Part shown: one piece after another, positions 1-7,094 of the stretch
Layout: each line of letters starts with the position of its first letter
Position numbering within the stretch: position 1 is the stretch's first letter
Virus record (IMG/VR): IMGVR_UViG_3300042355_001510
Span: 1 to 25,738 of that record
Direction: 5' to 3' (one strand)
Source: a virus
DNA: 25,738 nt
The notes under the pieces: model-generated
Seen by the model: only the letters and a program-made list of their open reading frames with translations
Databases searched by the model: none
Told to the model about the DNA's origin: nothing
Program-made: the position numbers and the translations under genes

Positions 1-462
1 CTCCAGGGCCAGCTCGACGCCACCCGGCACCAGCTCACCGAAGCCCTGCGCGAGCTCGACGAGCAGGCCCCGCGGTGGCGCACCCTGTTCATCGTGACCG
101 CGCCCATCACCACCGTGAGCGAGGCGAACCAAAGGGACCACCATCAGGTCAAGGGGAAGCGGGCCGCTCGCCAGAGGGACGCCCTGACGGCTGCCCTCCG
201 GTGCCTGTCGGTCAACCCCGAGGAGATGCCCCGGCGCCTCCGCGTCACGTTCACCCGGCTCGCCTCGGGGACGCTGGATGACGACAACCTGGCCGGCGCC
301 TTCAAAGCGTGCCGCGACGCCGTGGCCGCCTGGCTGGGCGTCGACGACGGACCCCGAGGCCCCATCACCTGGAGCTACGCCCAGGAACCCCACAAACGCC
401 ACCGCAACGCCCCCGGGATCCTCGTGACCTTCGAGGAGCCGGCACCAAGGAGGACACCATGA
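1..462 (+). CDS. RusA-like Holliday junction resolvase, 5' end beyond window
   Basis: The frame is open from base 1 and nearly all its third positions are G or C, so coding probably begins upstream of the window. GTG at 94 is an internal alternative start. The part after base 94 (122 residues) reads TVSEANQR near its start, then an Arg/Lys-rich stretch, then LDDDNLAGAFKACRDAV (Asp codons at 277-285) and WLGVDDG. This spacing of acidic residues resembles the metal-binding Asp cluster of RusA-family resolvases found in many phages. RusA enzymes cut four-way DNA junctions and can debranch replicating DNA before packaging. The first ~30 residues look like an amphipathic helix (LTEALRELDEQAPRW) that is not typical of RusA; they could be an extension or the end of a fused gene. 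The stop overlaps the next start (ATGA). The family call is by motif only. Confidence 0.6.
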   Translation, partial: LQGQLDATRHQLTEALRELDEQAPRWRTLFIVTAPITTVSEANQRDHHQVKGKRAARQRDALTAALRCLSVNPEEMPRRLRVTFTRLASGTLDDDNLAGAFKACRDAVAAWLGVDDGPRGPITWSYAQEPHKRHRNAPGILVTFEEPAPRRTP

Positions 463-641
463 CCTGCCAGACCACGCTGCCCTGGTGCAAGGGCGAATCC
501 CTCACCGTCGCCATAATGCTGCGTCGCGCCCTCGCGGACTGGTGCCAGAACCGCCCCGAGGGCCCAACGTGGTGCCAGGGTGGCGAGCCCTGGGCCCCCG
601 CCCGCGTCGCGGACCTGACGTGGGGGAGGATGCACCTGTGA
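459..641 (+). CDS. Small Cys/Trp-rich protein, unknown function
   Basis: This 60-residue ORF starts at ATG 459, which overlaps the TGA of the previous gene, and has a strong ribosome site (AAGGAGG at about 447-453). Its own TGA overlaps the GTG of the next gene at 638. These couplings are the main support that it is real. The product contains four cysteines and five tryptophans (for example LPWCKGE and ADWCQNRPEG). The cysteines are not in an obvious CxxC zinc pattern. I recognise no family. It lies in a run of four small coupled genes between the RusA-like gene and the terminase genes. Confidence 0.55.
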   Translation: MTCQTTLPWCKGESLTVAIMLRRALADWCQNRPEGPTWCQGGEPWAPARVADLTWGRMHL

Positions 642-1066
642 CCGTGACCATCGCTGAGGTGCTCGACACCGACGGGGCGATCTGGACGAAAAGCGATCCT
701 TTCGACCCCGCCCCCTTCCACTGGAACGTTTGCGTTCGGCTGGTCGGCGGCGAGGGCCTCGCCCGTGGCGACCGGCTGCGGCTGCCCTGCGGGACGGCGC
801 TCCAGTTCGCCAGCCGCCATCCGCGCCACAGCCAGATCACCTGGCTCTACTTCGAGAGCGAGAGCCGCCCTCCTCACCTGGAGGACGGGATGGTCCTGGA
901 GGTGGACACGGGCGGGGCCTGCGCGGGCTCCGTGGCCTCGTGCGAGGGGGAGCCGTGTACCCCCGAGGCAAGGCTGTTCCAGGACTGGCTAGACCAGCAA
1001 CGGGCCTGGCTGTGGCGCATGGATCCGCGCCTCTCCTGGTGCAACCCCGGAAGGCCCTGGTCATGA
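638..1066 (+). CDS. Hypothetical protein, 142 residues
   Basis: The start is taken as GTG 638, overlapping the previous stop (GTGA). The open frame extends further upstream, but that part would lie over the coupled gene at 459-641. The protein begins MTVTIAEVLDTDGAIWTKSD and contains GEGLARGDRLRLPCGTALQF and LEDGMVLEVDTGGACAGS. The alternating hydrophobic, Gly and polar pattern suggests a small beta-barrel, with a Trp-rich helical tail (DWLDQQRAWLWRMD). Five cysteines are present. No family is recognised. The stop overlaps the next ATG at 1063. Its place just before the terminase genes suggests a late or DNA-processing role, which is inference from position only. Confidence 0.55.
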   Translation: MTVTIAEVLDTDGAIWTKSDPFDPAPFHWNVCVRLVGGEGLARGDRLRLPCGTALQFASRHPRHSQITWLYFESESRPPHLEDGMVLEVDTGGACAGSVASCEGEPCTPEARLFQDWLDQQRAWLWRMDPRLSWCNPGRPWS

Positions 1067-1254
1067 CCTCTCCCGCCCCGTCCCTGACCTGCATGGGTCT
1101 CCCCGCTCGCATCGTCTCCGACCATCCTCGCGACGTCGCCCTCTTCTTCCCCGACGAGCCGCCGCCCCTGCACTACCGCGCCTGTGTCCTGGAGGATGGC
1201 CGGTGCGTCGCCGTGCCGGCCTCGTGGGTCCAGCGCGCAGAGGAGACGCCATGA
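1063..1254 (+). CDS. Small hypothetical protein, 63 residues
   Basis: ATG 1063 overlaps the upstream TGA, and the TGA at 1252-1254 overlaps the next ATG at 1251. The product reads MTSPAPSLTCMGLPARIVSD, then HPRDVALFFPDEPPPLHYRA and CVLEDGRCVAVPASWV. It is probably a small beta-rich domain. The pattern of a cysteine-flanked turn followed by VPASWV resembles small phage accessory proteins, but I cannot assign a family. Support is the four-base overlap on both sides and consistent GC-rich third positions. Confidence 0.5.
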   Translation: MTSPAPSLTCMGLPARIVSDHPRDVALFFPDEPPPLHYRACVLEDGRCVAVPASWVQRAEETP

Positions 1255-1556
1255 GCTGCCCCGTCACCACCATCGACTTCGGCGAACTGGTCCGCTGCAC
1301 CCTCCCCGAGGGGCACACGGGCCCCCACGAGGACGGCTGTATCGGCTGGTACGCCCCAGCTCCTCCGGGGCCCTACAGCGAGAGCACGCCCCCCGACGAC
1401 CTCGCCGCCTGGCGTGGCCTTGCCATCGCCCTGCGAGGGCGCCTCACCGCGACCCAGGAGGCAGCGCGGGCGTATGTCGAGGCCAGGGAACGGGTGGACC
1501 CCGAGGGGGAACGCGAGGCGAAGGCACGGCTGGAGGAGGTGCTCGATGAGCGGTAA
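1251..1556 (+). CDS. Small protein with CxLPxGHxGPH zinc-type motif
   Basis: The 101-residue product begins with a short Cys/His module: Cys3, Cys16 in RCTLPEGHTGPHEDG, then His22 and His26. The C-L-P-x-G-H-x-G-P-H signature recurs in many small proteins of high-GC bacteria and their phages and probably binds one zinc ion. The C-terminal half (about residues 55-101) is a charged helix (VEARERVDPEGEREAKARLEE). The role is unknown; binding nucleic acid or a protein partner is possible. Start ATG 1251 overlaps the previous stop, and the TAA at 1554-1556 lies inside the start of the small terminase gene (11-base overlap). Confidence 0.6.
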   Translation: MSCPVTTIDFGELVRCTLPEGHTGPHEDGCIGWYAPAPPGPYSESTPPDDLAAWRGLAIALRGRLTATQEAARAYVEARERVDPEGEREAKARLEEVLDER

Positions 1557-2019
1557 AAAGGCTGCCCCCACCTCGCCCCCGTCCGACCCAGCGCGCGCGC
1601 CCGACCCCCCTCCCGTCGTGCTGCGGGTCCGTGCCATCAGGCTCCGCATGGAGGCCGGCACCTGGGGGCCCGGGTGCGCCGCCGAGCTCGCCGCAGCGTG
1701 GGGCGTGACGGAGGCCATGGTGCGGGGCCATGCCTCCGAGGCTTCGAGGCAGCTCGAAGCTGTGCTCGACGCGGGCGCCGCCGCTCGCCAGATCGAGGCG
1801 GATATCGACGCGGCGCTCCAGGTCGCGTTCCAGGCTGGCGACATGGGGGCGGTGCAACGGCTCCTGGAGACCCGGCTGAAACTCCACGGCATCGGCGCCC
1901 ACAAGCGCCCCGAGGCTGGGCCCAGCATCCACCAGCAGCCCACGACACAGGCCCCCGCCGAGGTGCCCTTCTGGCTCAAGCCCAAGGCGAAGGCCTCGAA
2001 GGAGGGCGACCCCTCGTGA
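1546..2019 (+). CDS. Putative terminase small subunit (HTH protein)
   Basis: This 157-residue protein directly precedes the large terminase gene and overlaps it by GTGA at 2016. After a Pro/Ala-rich leader (residues 5-24), residues about 25-75 form a helix-turn-helix candidate: RVRAIRLRMEAGTW, then AAELAAAWGVTEAMVRGHAS. Residues 75-120 are helical (IEADIDAALQVAFQ, MGAVQRLLETRLKLHGIG) and could be an oligomerisation domain. Small terminases bind the packaging site on phage DNA and regulate the large subunit's ATPase and nuclease. The assignment rests on HTH-type sequence, size and position; small terminases diverge quickly. Start ATG 1546 is chosen because earlier in-frame starts lie inside the preceding gene. 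Confidence 0.7.
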   Translation: MSGKKAAPTSPPSDPARAPDPPPVVLRVRAIRLRMEAGTWGPGCAAELAAAWGVTEAMVRGHASEASRQLEAVLDAGAAARQIEADIDAALQVAFQAGDMGAVQRLLETRLKLHGIGAHKRPEAGPSIHQQPTTQAPAEVPFWLKPKAKASKEGDPS

Positions 2020-3584
2020 GCGACGGCGCCGCCTTCACCGACTTCCTCGACGCCCTCGACGTGCGCCTCGAAGCAGGCCAACGGGCTTTCTGCCTCGTGG
2101 CCTTCGATGGGCTCCAGGTCGCTGACCTCCAGGGCGAGGACCGGACGTGGGCGGTGAAGATCTTCGGCGACCTGCCCCGGATGCCCGAGGAGGAGTGGGC
2201 GTTCATCCGCATGGTGCTGTGCATCGTGGCCGGGGGGCGCAGCGGCAAGACCTACCTGGCCTCGCTGCGCCTCTTGCACCTTGCCCTGACGGTCGACCTC
2301 AGCGGGCTGGCGCCGGGCGAGGAGGCCTTCGCCGTCATCATCGCCCCGCGCCTGGAGGAGGCAGAGCAGGCGCTGCGCTACATCGCCGGGGCCGCCCGGA
2401 AGCACACCGACATCAAGCGATGCCTCACCACCGACACCTCGGAGCAGCTCACCATCAAGCGCCCCCAGGACGGGCAGAAGGTGACCATCAAGCCGATGGC
2501 AGCCGGGGCCGGTGGCATCAGCGGGCGAGGCAAGACGCTGATCGGCGTGCTGATGGACGAGACCTGCTTCTTCCGCGATCGGCAGAGCGGGGTGGTGAAC
2601 GATGACGTAATCTTCGACGCGGCCGAGCCCCGCGTCGTCGAGGGCGGCCAGACCATCGTGTCGAGCACGCCTTGGGTGGCTCGTGGCCTTCTGCACCGGA
2701 AGTACAAGGAGAACTTCGAGCACCCGCGCAACGCCCTCGTGGCCCATGCCTCGACGCGGAACATGCGCACGAACCCCTTGCAGCTCCGCAAGGTGGACAA
2801 CGCCTATCGCAAGGACGCGAGCAATGCCGCCATCGAGTTCGGCGCCGAGTGGGGCAGCACCACCACCGAGTTGTTTTTCTCCGACGCTGAGCTGGACAGC
2901 ATCTTCGATGGCACCGCGCCGCCCCTGGGCACCCGCCCGACGCCCGGTGACCTCGTGGGCGCCGGCGGGGACCTGGGCTTCAAGCGCAACAGCAGTTCGC
3001 TCGCCATCGTGCGCCAGCGTCCCTCGCGTCAGGTCTGGCTCGCTGACCTCCTGGAGCACAAGCCGACGGGGGGCGTGCGCCTCAAGCCGAGCGTGGTCTG
3101 CGGGGACTTCGCCCAGCGCCTGGCGACCTTCGGGGCCTCGGGCCTGGTGGCCGACCAGCACGAGCGGGCGTCGCTCGAAGAGCACATGGGCGACGCCGGG
3201 TTGAGCGTCCACGATGCCCCGGCGGCGACGGATGCGCTGGTGTCGCTCCGGGCGCAGGTGCGCGAGGGCCTCGTCAAGGCGCCGACCCCCGCGGACGACG
3301 ACGACAGCCCCGAGGCCGCGCTGCTGCGGCGCCTGCGCGAGCAGCTCACCGGGATCAAGCAGCGCCGCACAGTGGGCAACCAGATCTCCGTGGTCATCCC
3401 CGAGGCCATCGACGGGAGCCACGGTGACCTGGCGCAAGGGCTGGCCAACGCCGTGTGGGGCCTGGCCGCGGTGGGGGCCCGAGAGGTCGAGGAGCCCAGG
3501 ACCCGGGCCCACCTGGACCCCGATGAGCGCGAGATGATCGAGGCCGAGGAGCGCCAGGCAAGCAAGCGCCTGGCCTGGCTCTAG
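2016..3584 (+). CDS. terL: Terminase large subunit (packaging ATPase-nuclease)
   Basis: This 522-residue protein is the motor that translocates DNA into the prohead and cuts it into headfuls. The ATPase part shows Walker A GGRSGKT (residues 73-79), Walker B LMDE (179-182, catalytic Glu182) and a coupling motif SSTP (216-219). The nuclease part shows spaced acids of an RNase H-like fold: Asp319 in GGDLGFKRNSS, Asp380 in GLVADQHE, and Asp466/Asp471 in DGSHGDLAQG. GTG 2016 overlaps the end of the small terminase gene. The longer open frame upstream is a shadow. Length and motif order fit the family. The TAG stop shares the palindrome CTAG (3581-3584) with the stop of the convergent minus-strand gene. 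Confidence 0.95.
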   Translation: MSDGAAFTDFLDALDVRLEAGQRAFCLVAFDGLQVADLQGEDRTWAVKIFGDLPRMPEEEWAFIRMVLCIVAGGRSGKTYLASLRLLHLALTVDLSGLAPGEEAFAVIIAPRLEEAEQALRYIAGAARKHTDIKRCLTTDTSEQLTIKRPQDGQKVTIKPMAAGAGGISGRGKTLIGVLMDETCFFRDRQSGVVNDDVIFDAAEPRVVEGGQTIVSSTPWVARGLLHRKYKENFEHPRNALVAHASTRNMRTNPLQLRKVDNAYRKDASNAAIEFGAEWGSTTTELFFSDAELDSIFDGTAPPLGTRPTPGDLVGAGGDLGFKRNSSSLAIVRQRPSRQVWLADLLEHKPTGGVRLKPSVVCGDFAQRLATFGASGLVADQHERASLEEHMGDAGLSVHDAPAATDALVSLRAQVREGLVKAPTPADDDDSPEAALLRRLREQLTGIKQRRTVGNQISVVIPEAIDGSHGDLAQGLANAVWGLAAVGAREVEEPRTRAHLDPDEREMIEAEERQASKRLAWL

Positions 3585-3775
3585 CCCCGCAGCCTGGACC
3601 AGAAGGGGACCGCCACGCGCCGCACGATGGCCTTGCTCTCTGGCCGGTCTGAAGCGGGCAAGACCTCCTGCTCGAGGATGACGCTCCCGCTCTCCAGGTC
3701 GGTGACCTTGACGGGCTGGCGGGCGTCGAGCCCGAGGGCGTCGAGGTGCGGGAGCAGGCGGGGAGGGCAGGTCAT
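3581..3775 (-). CDS. Small protein of reversed moron, unknown function
   Basis: This 64-residue ORF begins MTCPPRLLPHLDALGLDARQ, with a middle segment VKVTDLESGSVILEQEVLP and a basic tail (VRRVAVPFWSRLRG). Its ATG (3775-3773) overlaps the TGA of the RHH gene upstream on the same strand by ATGA, so the pair is probably co-translated. It is transcribed against the surrounding late genes and converges on terL, sharing the CTAG at 3581-3584 as stop for both. No toxin or inhibitor family is recognised. As the partner of an RHH protein it could be a toxin, a co-regulator or an anti-host protein; this is inference. Confidence 0.6.
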   Translation of the reverse strand: MTCPPRLLPHLDALGLDARQPVKVTDLESGSVILEQEVLPASDRPESKAIVRRVAVPFWSRLRG

Positions 3776-3951
3776 GCCGCCAGGGTACGCTGAAGCTCCT
3801 CGACGCGGCGCTTCAGGTCGGGCCGCTGGTCCAGCAGGGCCGCCAGCGCCATGTCAGCGACGCGGCTGAAGGTCTCTCCGGTCAGGAGATGGACGGCGCG
3901 GGCCTTCTCGTACACCTCGTGCTCCAGGCTCACCTGTTTACGTAGTGACAT
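3772..3951 (-). CDS. Ribbon-helix-helix (CopG/Arc-like) regulator
   Basis: From ATG 3951 the product is 59 residues: strand RKQVSLE (4-10), helix A HEVYEKARAVHLL (11-23), a TGET turn (24-27) and helix B FSRVADMALAALLDQ (28-42), then a charged tail. This is the length and pattern of RHH DNA-binding proteins (CopG, Arc, antitoxin type), which dimerise and insert a two-stranded sheet into the major groove of repeated operators. A longer reading from 4080 is less likely because the extra N-terminus (with CWHR and CIQV) is translated from the repeat-rich upstream region. The gene precedes a 64-residue ORF with ATGA overlap. Autoregulation through the repeats at 3960-4006 is plausible but not shown. 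Confidence 0.75.
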   Translation of the reverse strand: MSLRKQVSLEHEVYEKARAVHLLTGETFSRVADMALAALLDQRPDLKRRVEELQRTLAA

Positions 3952-3959
3952 GCCCCCAA

Positions 3960-3973
3960 GATACCACGATACC
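3960..3973. repeat. Tandem GATACC half-sites upstream of RHH gene
   Basis: GATACC occurs at 3960-3965 and 3968-3973, an 8-bp spacing, 9-22 bp before the RHH start codon. RHH repressors commonly bind short repeated half-sites at such spacing. On the minus strand the repeat overlaps the possible -10 TGGTAT (3966-3961), so bound protein would block transcription. Confidence 0.5.
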
Positions 3974-3989
3974 TTGATTGAGCGGTCAA
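3961..3989 (-). promoter_or_regulatory. Candidate promoter of the reversed RHH operon
   Basis: On the minus strand TTGACC (3989-3984) is followed after 17 bp by TGGTAT (3966-3961), a fair -35 and a weak -10 element. The ATG at 3951 would then be very close to the transcript start, implying a leaderless or nearly leaderless mRNA. TAGAAT (4018-4013) is a better -10 further upstream but lacks a good -35. The region is clearly more AT-rich than the coding DNA around it. The plus strand also has a perfect TTGACA at 4002-4007 without a matching -10. Confidence 0.4.
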
Positions 3990-4006
3990 CCTGTATGCAC
4001 GTTGAC
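3985..4006. promoter_or_regulatory. 22-bp dyad, operator candidate
   Basis: Arms GTCAAC (3985-3990) and GTTGAC (4001-4006) form a perfect 6-bp inverted repeat with a 10-bp centre CTGTATGCAC. The centre is itself partly symmetric, so 9 of 11 positions pair about the axis. It sits between the RHH start (3951) and the plus-strand gene at 4053, where a phage repressor or the RHH protein could act. Confidence 0.5.
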
Positions 4007-4052
4007 AACACGATTCTAGCAACCGTCGACCGGTGCCAGCAGACTCCCTCCC

Positions 4053-4289
4053 GTGAGCATCGAGGCGGCGCTGGCAGCACTGAGGGACGCGGGGGCGACG
4101 CAGGTCGTTGTCACCTTCGCCCTCGTGCCTGCGGCCCCGTCCGCCCCTGCCCCGCTGCCGGCGCCCCCTGAGCCCGAGCCCACCCTCACCGAGGAGCCCG
4201 ACGATGAAACGCTAGCCGAGGACCCGCTCTTCCGTTCCACGTCCGTCCGTCCTCGGCGCCCTCGCCATGCGGAGGAGCCCGATGGCTAA
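4053..4289 (+). CDS. Small proline-rich protein before portal
   Basis: This 78-residue ORF starts at GTG 4053 with MSIEAALAALRDAGATQVVV, a short helix and strand, followed by a Pro/Ala/Glu-rich disordered tail (residues 27-52) and a basic end. Its TAA (4287-4289) lies eight bases into the portal gene, as is common for small genes inserted between terminase and portal. No family is recognised. It is the first plus-strand gene after the reversed module, so it would need either read-through from terL or a promoter in 3952-4052. No clear ribosome site is visible before the GTG, which lowers confidence. Confidence 0.5.
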   Translation: MSIEAALAALRDAGATQVVVTFALVPAAPSAPAPLPAPPEPEPTLTEEPDDETLAEDPLFRSTSVRPRRPRHAEEPDG

Positions 4290-6075
4290 CCTCCGCTGGT
4301 GGCACGAGGACAAGCCCCACGCCTCGCTGATGCGGGTCGTGCGAAAGATCCAGGACGACCAGAGCGACCTGAACGAGCGTACGTTCACCTCGCTCTGCCT
4401 CTACGACGACTGGCAAGCCCTGCCCTTCGCCTTTGGTGGCTACGAGCTGCAGCGCACCGAGGTTGAGGGCCACTTCGCCGTCAACGCGGTGCGCTCGTGC
4501 GTCGACACGGTGAGGGTGGAGACCATCCAGGCCCGCCCTCGCCCGCTGTTCCTCACCTCCGGCGGCGACTGGACCCTGCGGCGCAAGGGCCAGAAGATGG
4601 GGAAGTTTGTCGAGGGCGTCTTCAACGAGTGCGCCTTCGACCGCCTCGCCTCGTCCGTCGTGCTCGACGCCCTCACCTCCCCCTGGGGCTGCGTCCAGAT
4701 CGTGCAGGACGAGTTCACGGGCCGTGCGGCGCTCCGGCGCATCCTTCCCGGTGAGCTGTGGGTGGACCGTCGCGACGGGCACTACGGCGCCCCCCGGTCG
4801 GTCTACCTCACCCGGTGGGTCGACCGCACCGTGCTCCAGGAGCTCTACCCCAAGCACGCCAACGAGATCGAGACGGCTCGCGACGAGCTGAACCTGCAGT
4901 GGCAGTGGTCTGACAGTGAGAGCGATCTGGTCTGCGTGGTCGAGGCCTGGCACCTCCCCAGCGGCCCCAACGCCAAGGACGGGCGCCACGTCGTGGTCTG
5001 CTCCGCCTGCACCCTGGACGAGGAGGCCTGGACGGCGCAGTCGTTCCCCTTCGCTTTCCTCCGGTGGAAGACCCCGACCAGCGGCTTCCACGCCCGCTCC
5101 CTCGCCGACGAGCTGCGGAAGATCCAGCGCGCGCTGAACGTGGCCGCCGCGGACATCGAGGACGGCCAGGAGCTACACGCCCACACCAAGATCTGGCTGC
5201 CCCTCAACAGCAAGGTCAACAAGGGCCACTTCACCGGCGACGCCGGGCGGTTCATCGAGGGCGCCGTGAAGCCGGAGCCCATCGTGTTCCCCGCGGTCTC
5301 CCCCGAGGTGTACCGTTGGTTCGATCGGCTGCTGGAGCTGGCCTACCAGATGAGCGGCGTAGCCGTCGCCGCAGCCCGGAGCGAGAAGCCCGCGGGCACC
5401 ACGAGCGGGCGAGCCATCCGGCTGACCGCTGACCTGCAGAGCAAGCGCTTCCTCGACTTCGCCCGCGCCTACGAGCAGTTCTACATCGACGTCTCACGTG
5501 AAATCGTGCGGCTCATGGAGCGCCTGTCCGAGGAGGACTCCTCCTACGACGTGGCCTACCAGGGCAAGGGCCACGCCGAGCGCATCGCCTGGAACGATGT
5601 CCGGATCGATGAGTCTTCGTACATCCTCCAGACCTGGCCGACGAACCTCTTGCCCAGCACCCCCCAGGGCAAGCTCGACAGCGTCGTCGACCTCGTCTCG
5701 ACGGGCTTCACCGAGCGGCTGGGCATCCCCGCCGAGCAGATCCTCAAGCTCCTCGACTTCCCCGACATCGAGGCCGCCTTCGGGCTGGTGACGGCGTCGT
5801 GGGATCGCGTCGAGCAGATCCTCGAGATCATGCTGGACGAGGGCAAGTACCTGCCACCGGAGCCCTTCTACAACCTCTCCTTGTGCCTCGGCGCCGCGGT
5901 CCGCCACTACCAGCAGTGGCAGATCTGGGGCGTCCCCGAGGAGCGTATGGAACTTCTGCGGCAGTGGATCGGCGACTGCAAGGCGCTGCTCCTGGCCGCC
6001 AACCCCCCAGCGCCCCCGCCGCCCCCCGCCGGCGGTGAGGCGCCCCTGCCCCCCGCCCCGGAGATGGCCGCATGA
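4282..6075 (+). CDS. Portal protein
   Basis: The portal is the dodecameric ring at the capsid vertex through which DNA enters and leaves, and it docks the terminase and adaptor. The 597-residue size, the place after terL and before scaffold, and segments such as FPFAFLRWKTPTSGFHARSL, DELRKIQRALNVAAADIED and GRAIRLTADLQSKRFLDFA, with a long helix, fit podovirus portals. The start is ATG 4282, with GGAGG at 4271-4275 six bases upstream; the ATG at 4267 lies upstream of this ribosome site. The C-terminus ends in a Pro-rich tail (PPAPPPPPAGGEAPLPP). The stop overlaps the scaffold start by ATGA. Confidence 0.88.
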   Translation: MANLRWWHEDKPHASLMRVVRKIQDDQSDLNERTFTSLCLYDDWQALPFAFGGYELQRTEVEGHFAVNAVRSCVDTVRVETIQARPRPLFLTSGGDWTLRRKGQKMGKFVEGVFNECAFDRLASSVVLDALTSPWGCVQIVQDEFTGRAALRRILPGELWVDRRDGHYGAPRSVYLTRWVDRTVLQELYPKHANEIETARDELNLQWQWSDSESDLVCVVEAWHLPSGPNAKDGRHVVVCSACTLDEEAWTAQSFPFAFLRWKTPTSGFHARSLADELRKIQRALNVAAADIEDGQELHAHTKIWLPLNSKVNKGHFTGDAGRFIEGAVKPEPIVFPAVSPEVYRWFDRLLELAYQMSGVAVAAARSEKPAGTTSGRAIRLTADLQSKRFLDFARAYEQFYIDVSREIVRLMERLSEEDSSYDVAYQGKGHAERIAWNDVRIDESSYILQTWPTNLLPSTPQGKLDSVVDLVSTGFTERLGIPAEQILKLLDFPDIEAAFGLVTASWDRVEQILEIMLDEGKYLPPEPFYNLSLCLGAAVRHYQQWQIWGVPEERMELLRQWIGDCKALLLAANPPAPPPPPAGGEAPLPPAPEMAA

Positions 6076-7073
6076 GCGAGCCCACCGCAGACGCCCCCGT
6101 TGTCGACGTCGACGCCGCCGAGCCTCCCGCCGAGGCCGTCGAGCCTGCCGCCCCCGAGTCCCCGGAGCCCTCCGCCGAGGAAGGCGAGGCCCCCGAGGGC
6201 GAGGACGGCAAGCCCGCGCCCAAGGGCAAGGGGAAGGGCAAGGGCGACATGCCGCCCTCTCTCGCCGCGGCCATCCGCCTGGAGGAGAAGGCGAAGAAGA
6301 TCCAGGAGAAGGCGGACGCCAAGGTCGCCGACGTTACCCGGCGCGAGGAGCGTCTTCGCGCCGACGTGGCCGCCTGGGAGGCTCAGCGCAAGGGCTGGGA
6401 AGAGCAGGTGCGGCCCAAGCTGCAGCGCCTGCAGGCCATCGACCGCGCGCTTCAGGAGGGGAACTACACGGGGCTCTTCGAGACCCTCGGGGCGGACCCG
6501 AAGAAGGTCCTCGATGGCCTCGCCGGTGACCTCCAGATGCCGGACCACGTGCGCGAGGAGCTGGCTGCCGCTCGCCGCGACCGTGTTCAGCGCGAGCAGC
6601 GCGAGCAGCAGGAGCGGCAGGAGCGCGAGCAGCAGCAAAAGACCCTCGCCGAGCGGCAGGAGATCTGGGGGCGCATCGTCGACGTGGTCGACGCCAACCC
6701 CGAGGCCTACGCCCAGGCGACCCGCTACGCCCGCGAGGTCGGCGCCGACGCCTTCGTCGAAGAGGCGAAGACCATCCGCCAGCAGCTCGGCGGCAACGTC
6801 GGCACCGCCGCCGTCATGCGCGAGGTCGAGCGGCGCGCAAAGATTCACTACGGCGACCCGGCGCCTCAGCCCGGGAACCCCTCGCAGGTAAAGGGGCCGG
6901 GCCAGCCGGCGACTCCTGCGGCGCCAAGCGCCACCCCCGCGAGCCGAAGGCCCGTGGGTGTTTCGCAACGGGCCGCGCAGGAAGCCGCAGTAGAAGATGA
7001 CGAGACGGATCCCGTCATCCTGCGGCGTCGGGCGCTGGCCGTGCTCCGCGAGGGCCGCCAGCAGGCAAGCTGA
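6072..7073 (+). CDS. Scaffolding protein
   Basis: This is a 333-residue, highly charged, low-hydrophobicity protein. The first ~65 residues are Pro/Glu/Ala-rich and end in a Lys/Gly run (PKGKGKGKGDMPPS). Residues ~70-110 and ~165-200 are long coiled-coil candidates (LEEKAKKIQEKADAKVADV; QREQREQQERQEREQQQK). The C-terminal end is basic (RRRALAVLREGRQQA), as in scaffold proteins that bind the coat through a charged helix-loop-helix. Scaffolds direct prohead assembly and leave before DNA enters. Position between portal and coat supports the call. No protease domain is seen here or nearby, so a P22-like reusable scaffold is inferred. Confidence 0.85.
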   Translation: MSEPTADAPVVDVDAAEPPAEAVEPAAPESPEPSAEEGEAPEGEDGKPAPKGKGKGKGDMPPSLAAAIRLEEKAKKIQEKADAKVADVTRREERLRADVAAWEAQRKGWEEQVRPKLQRLQAIDRALQEGNYTGLFETLGADPKKVLDGLAGDLQMPDHVREELAAARRDRVQREQREQQERQEREQQQKTLAERQEIWGRIVDVVDANPEAYAQATRYAREVGADAFVEEAKTIRQQLGGNVGTAAVMREVERRAKIHYGDPAPQPGNPSQVKGPGQPATPAAPSATPASRRPVGVSQRAAQEAAVEDDETDPVILRRRALAVLREGRQQAS

Positions 7074-7094
7074 CGCCCTCGCCATGGAGTCCCC

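Noticed and set aside
1173-3512. Minus-strand open frame of about 780 residues
   Set aside because: It is antisense to terS and terL, whose motifs are clear, and its translation is low-complexity Gly/Arg/Ala.
3952-4080. Longer start for the RHH protein at 4080
   Set aside because: The extra residues would be read from the AT-rich region holding the dyad and GATACC repeats, and the RHH fold is complete from 3951.
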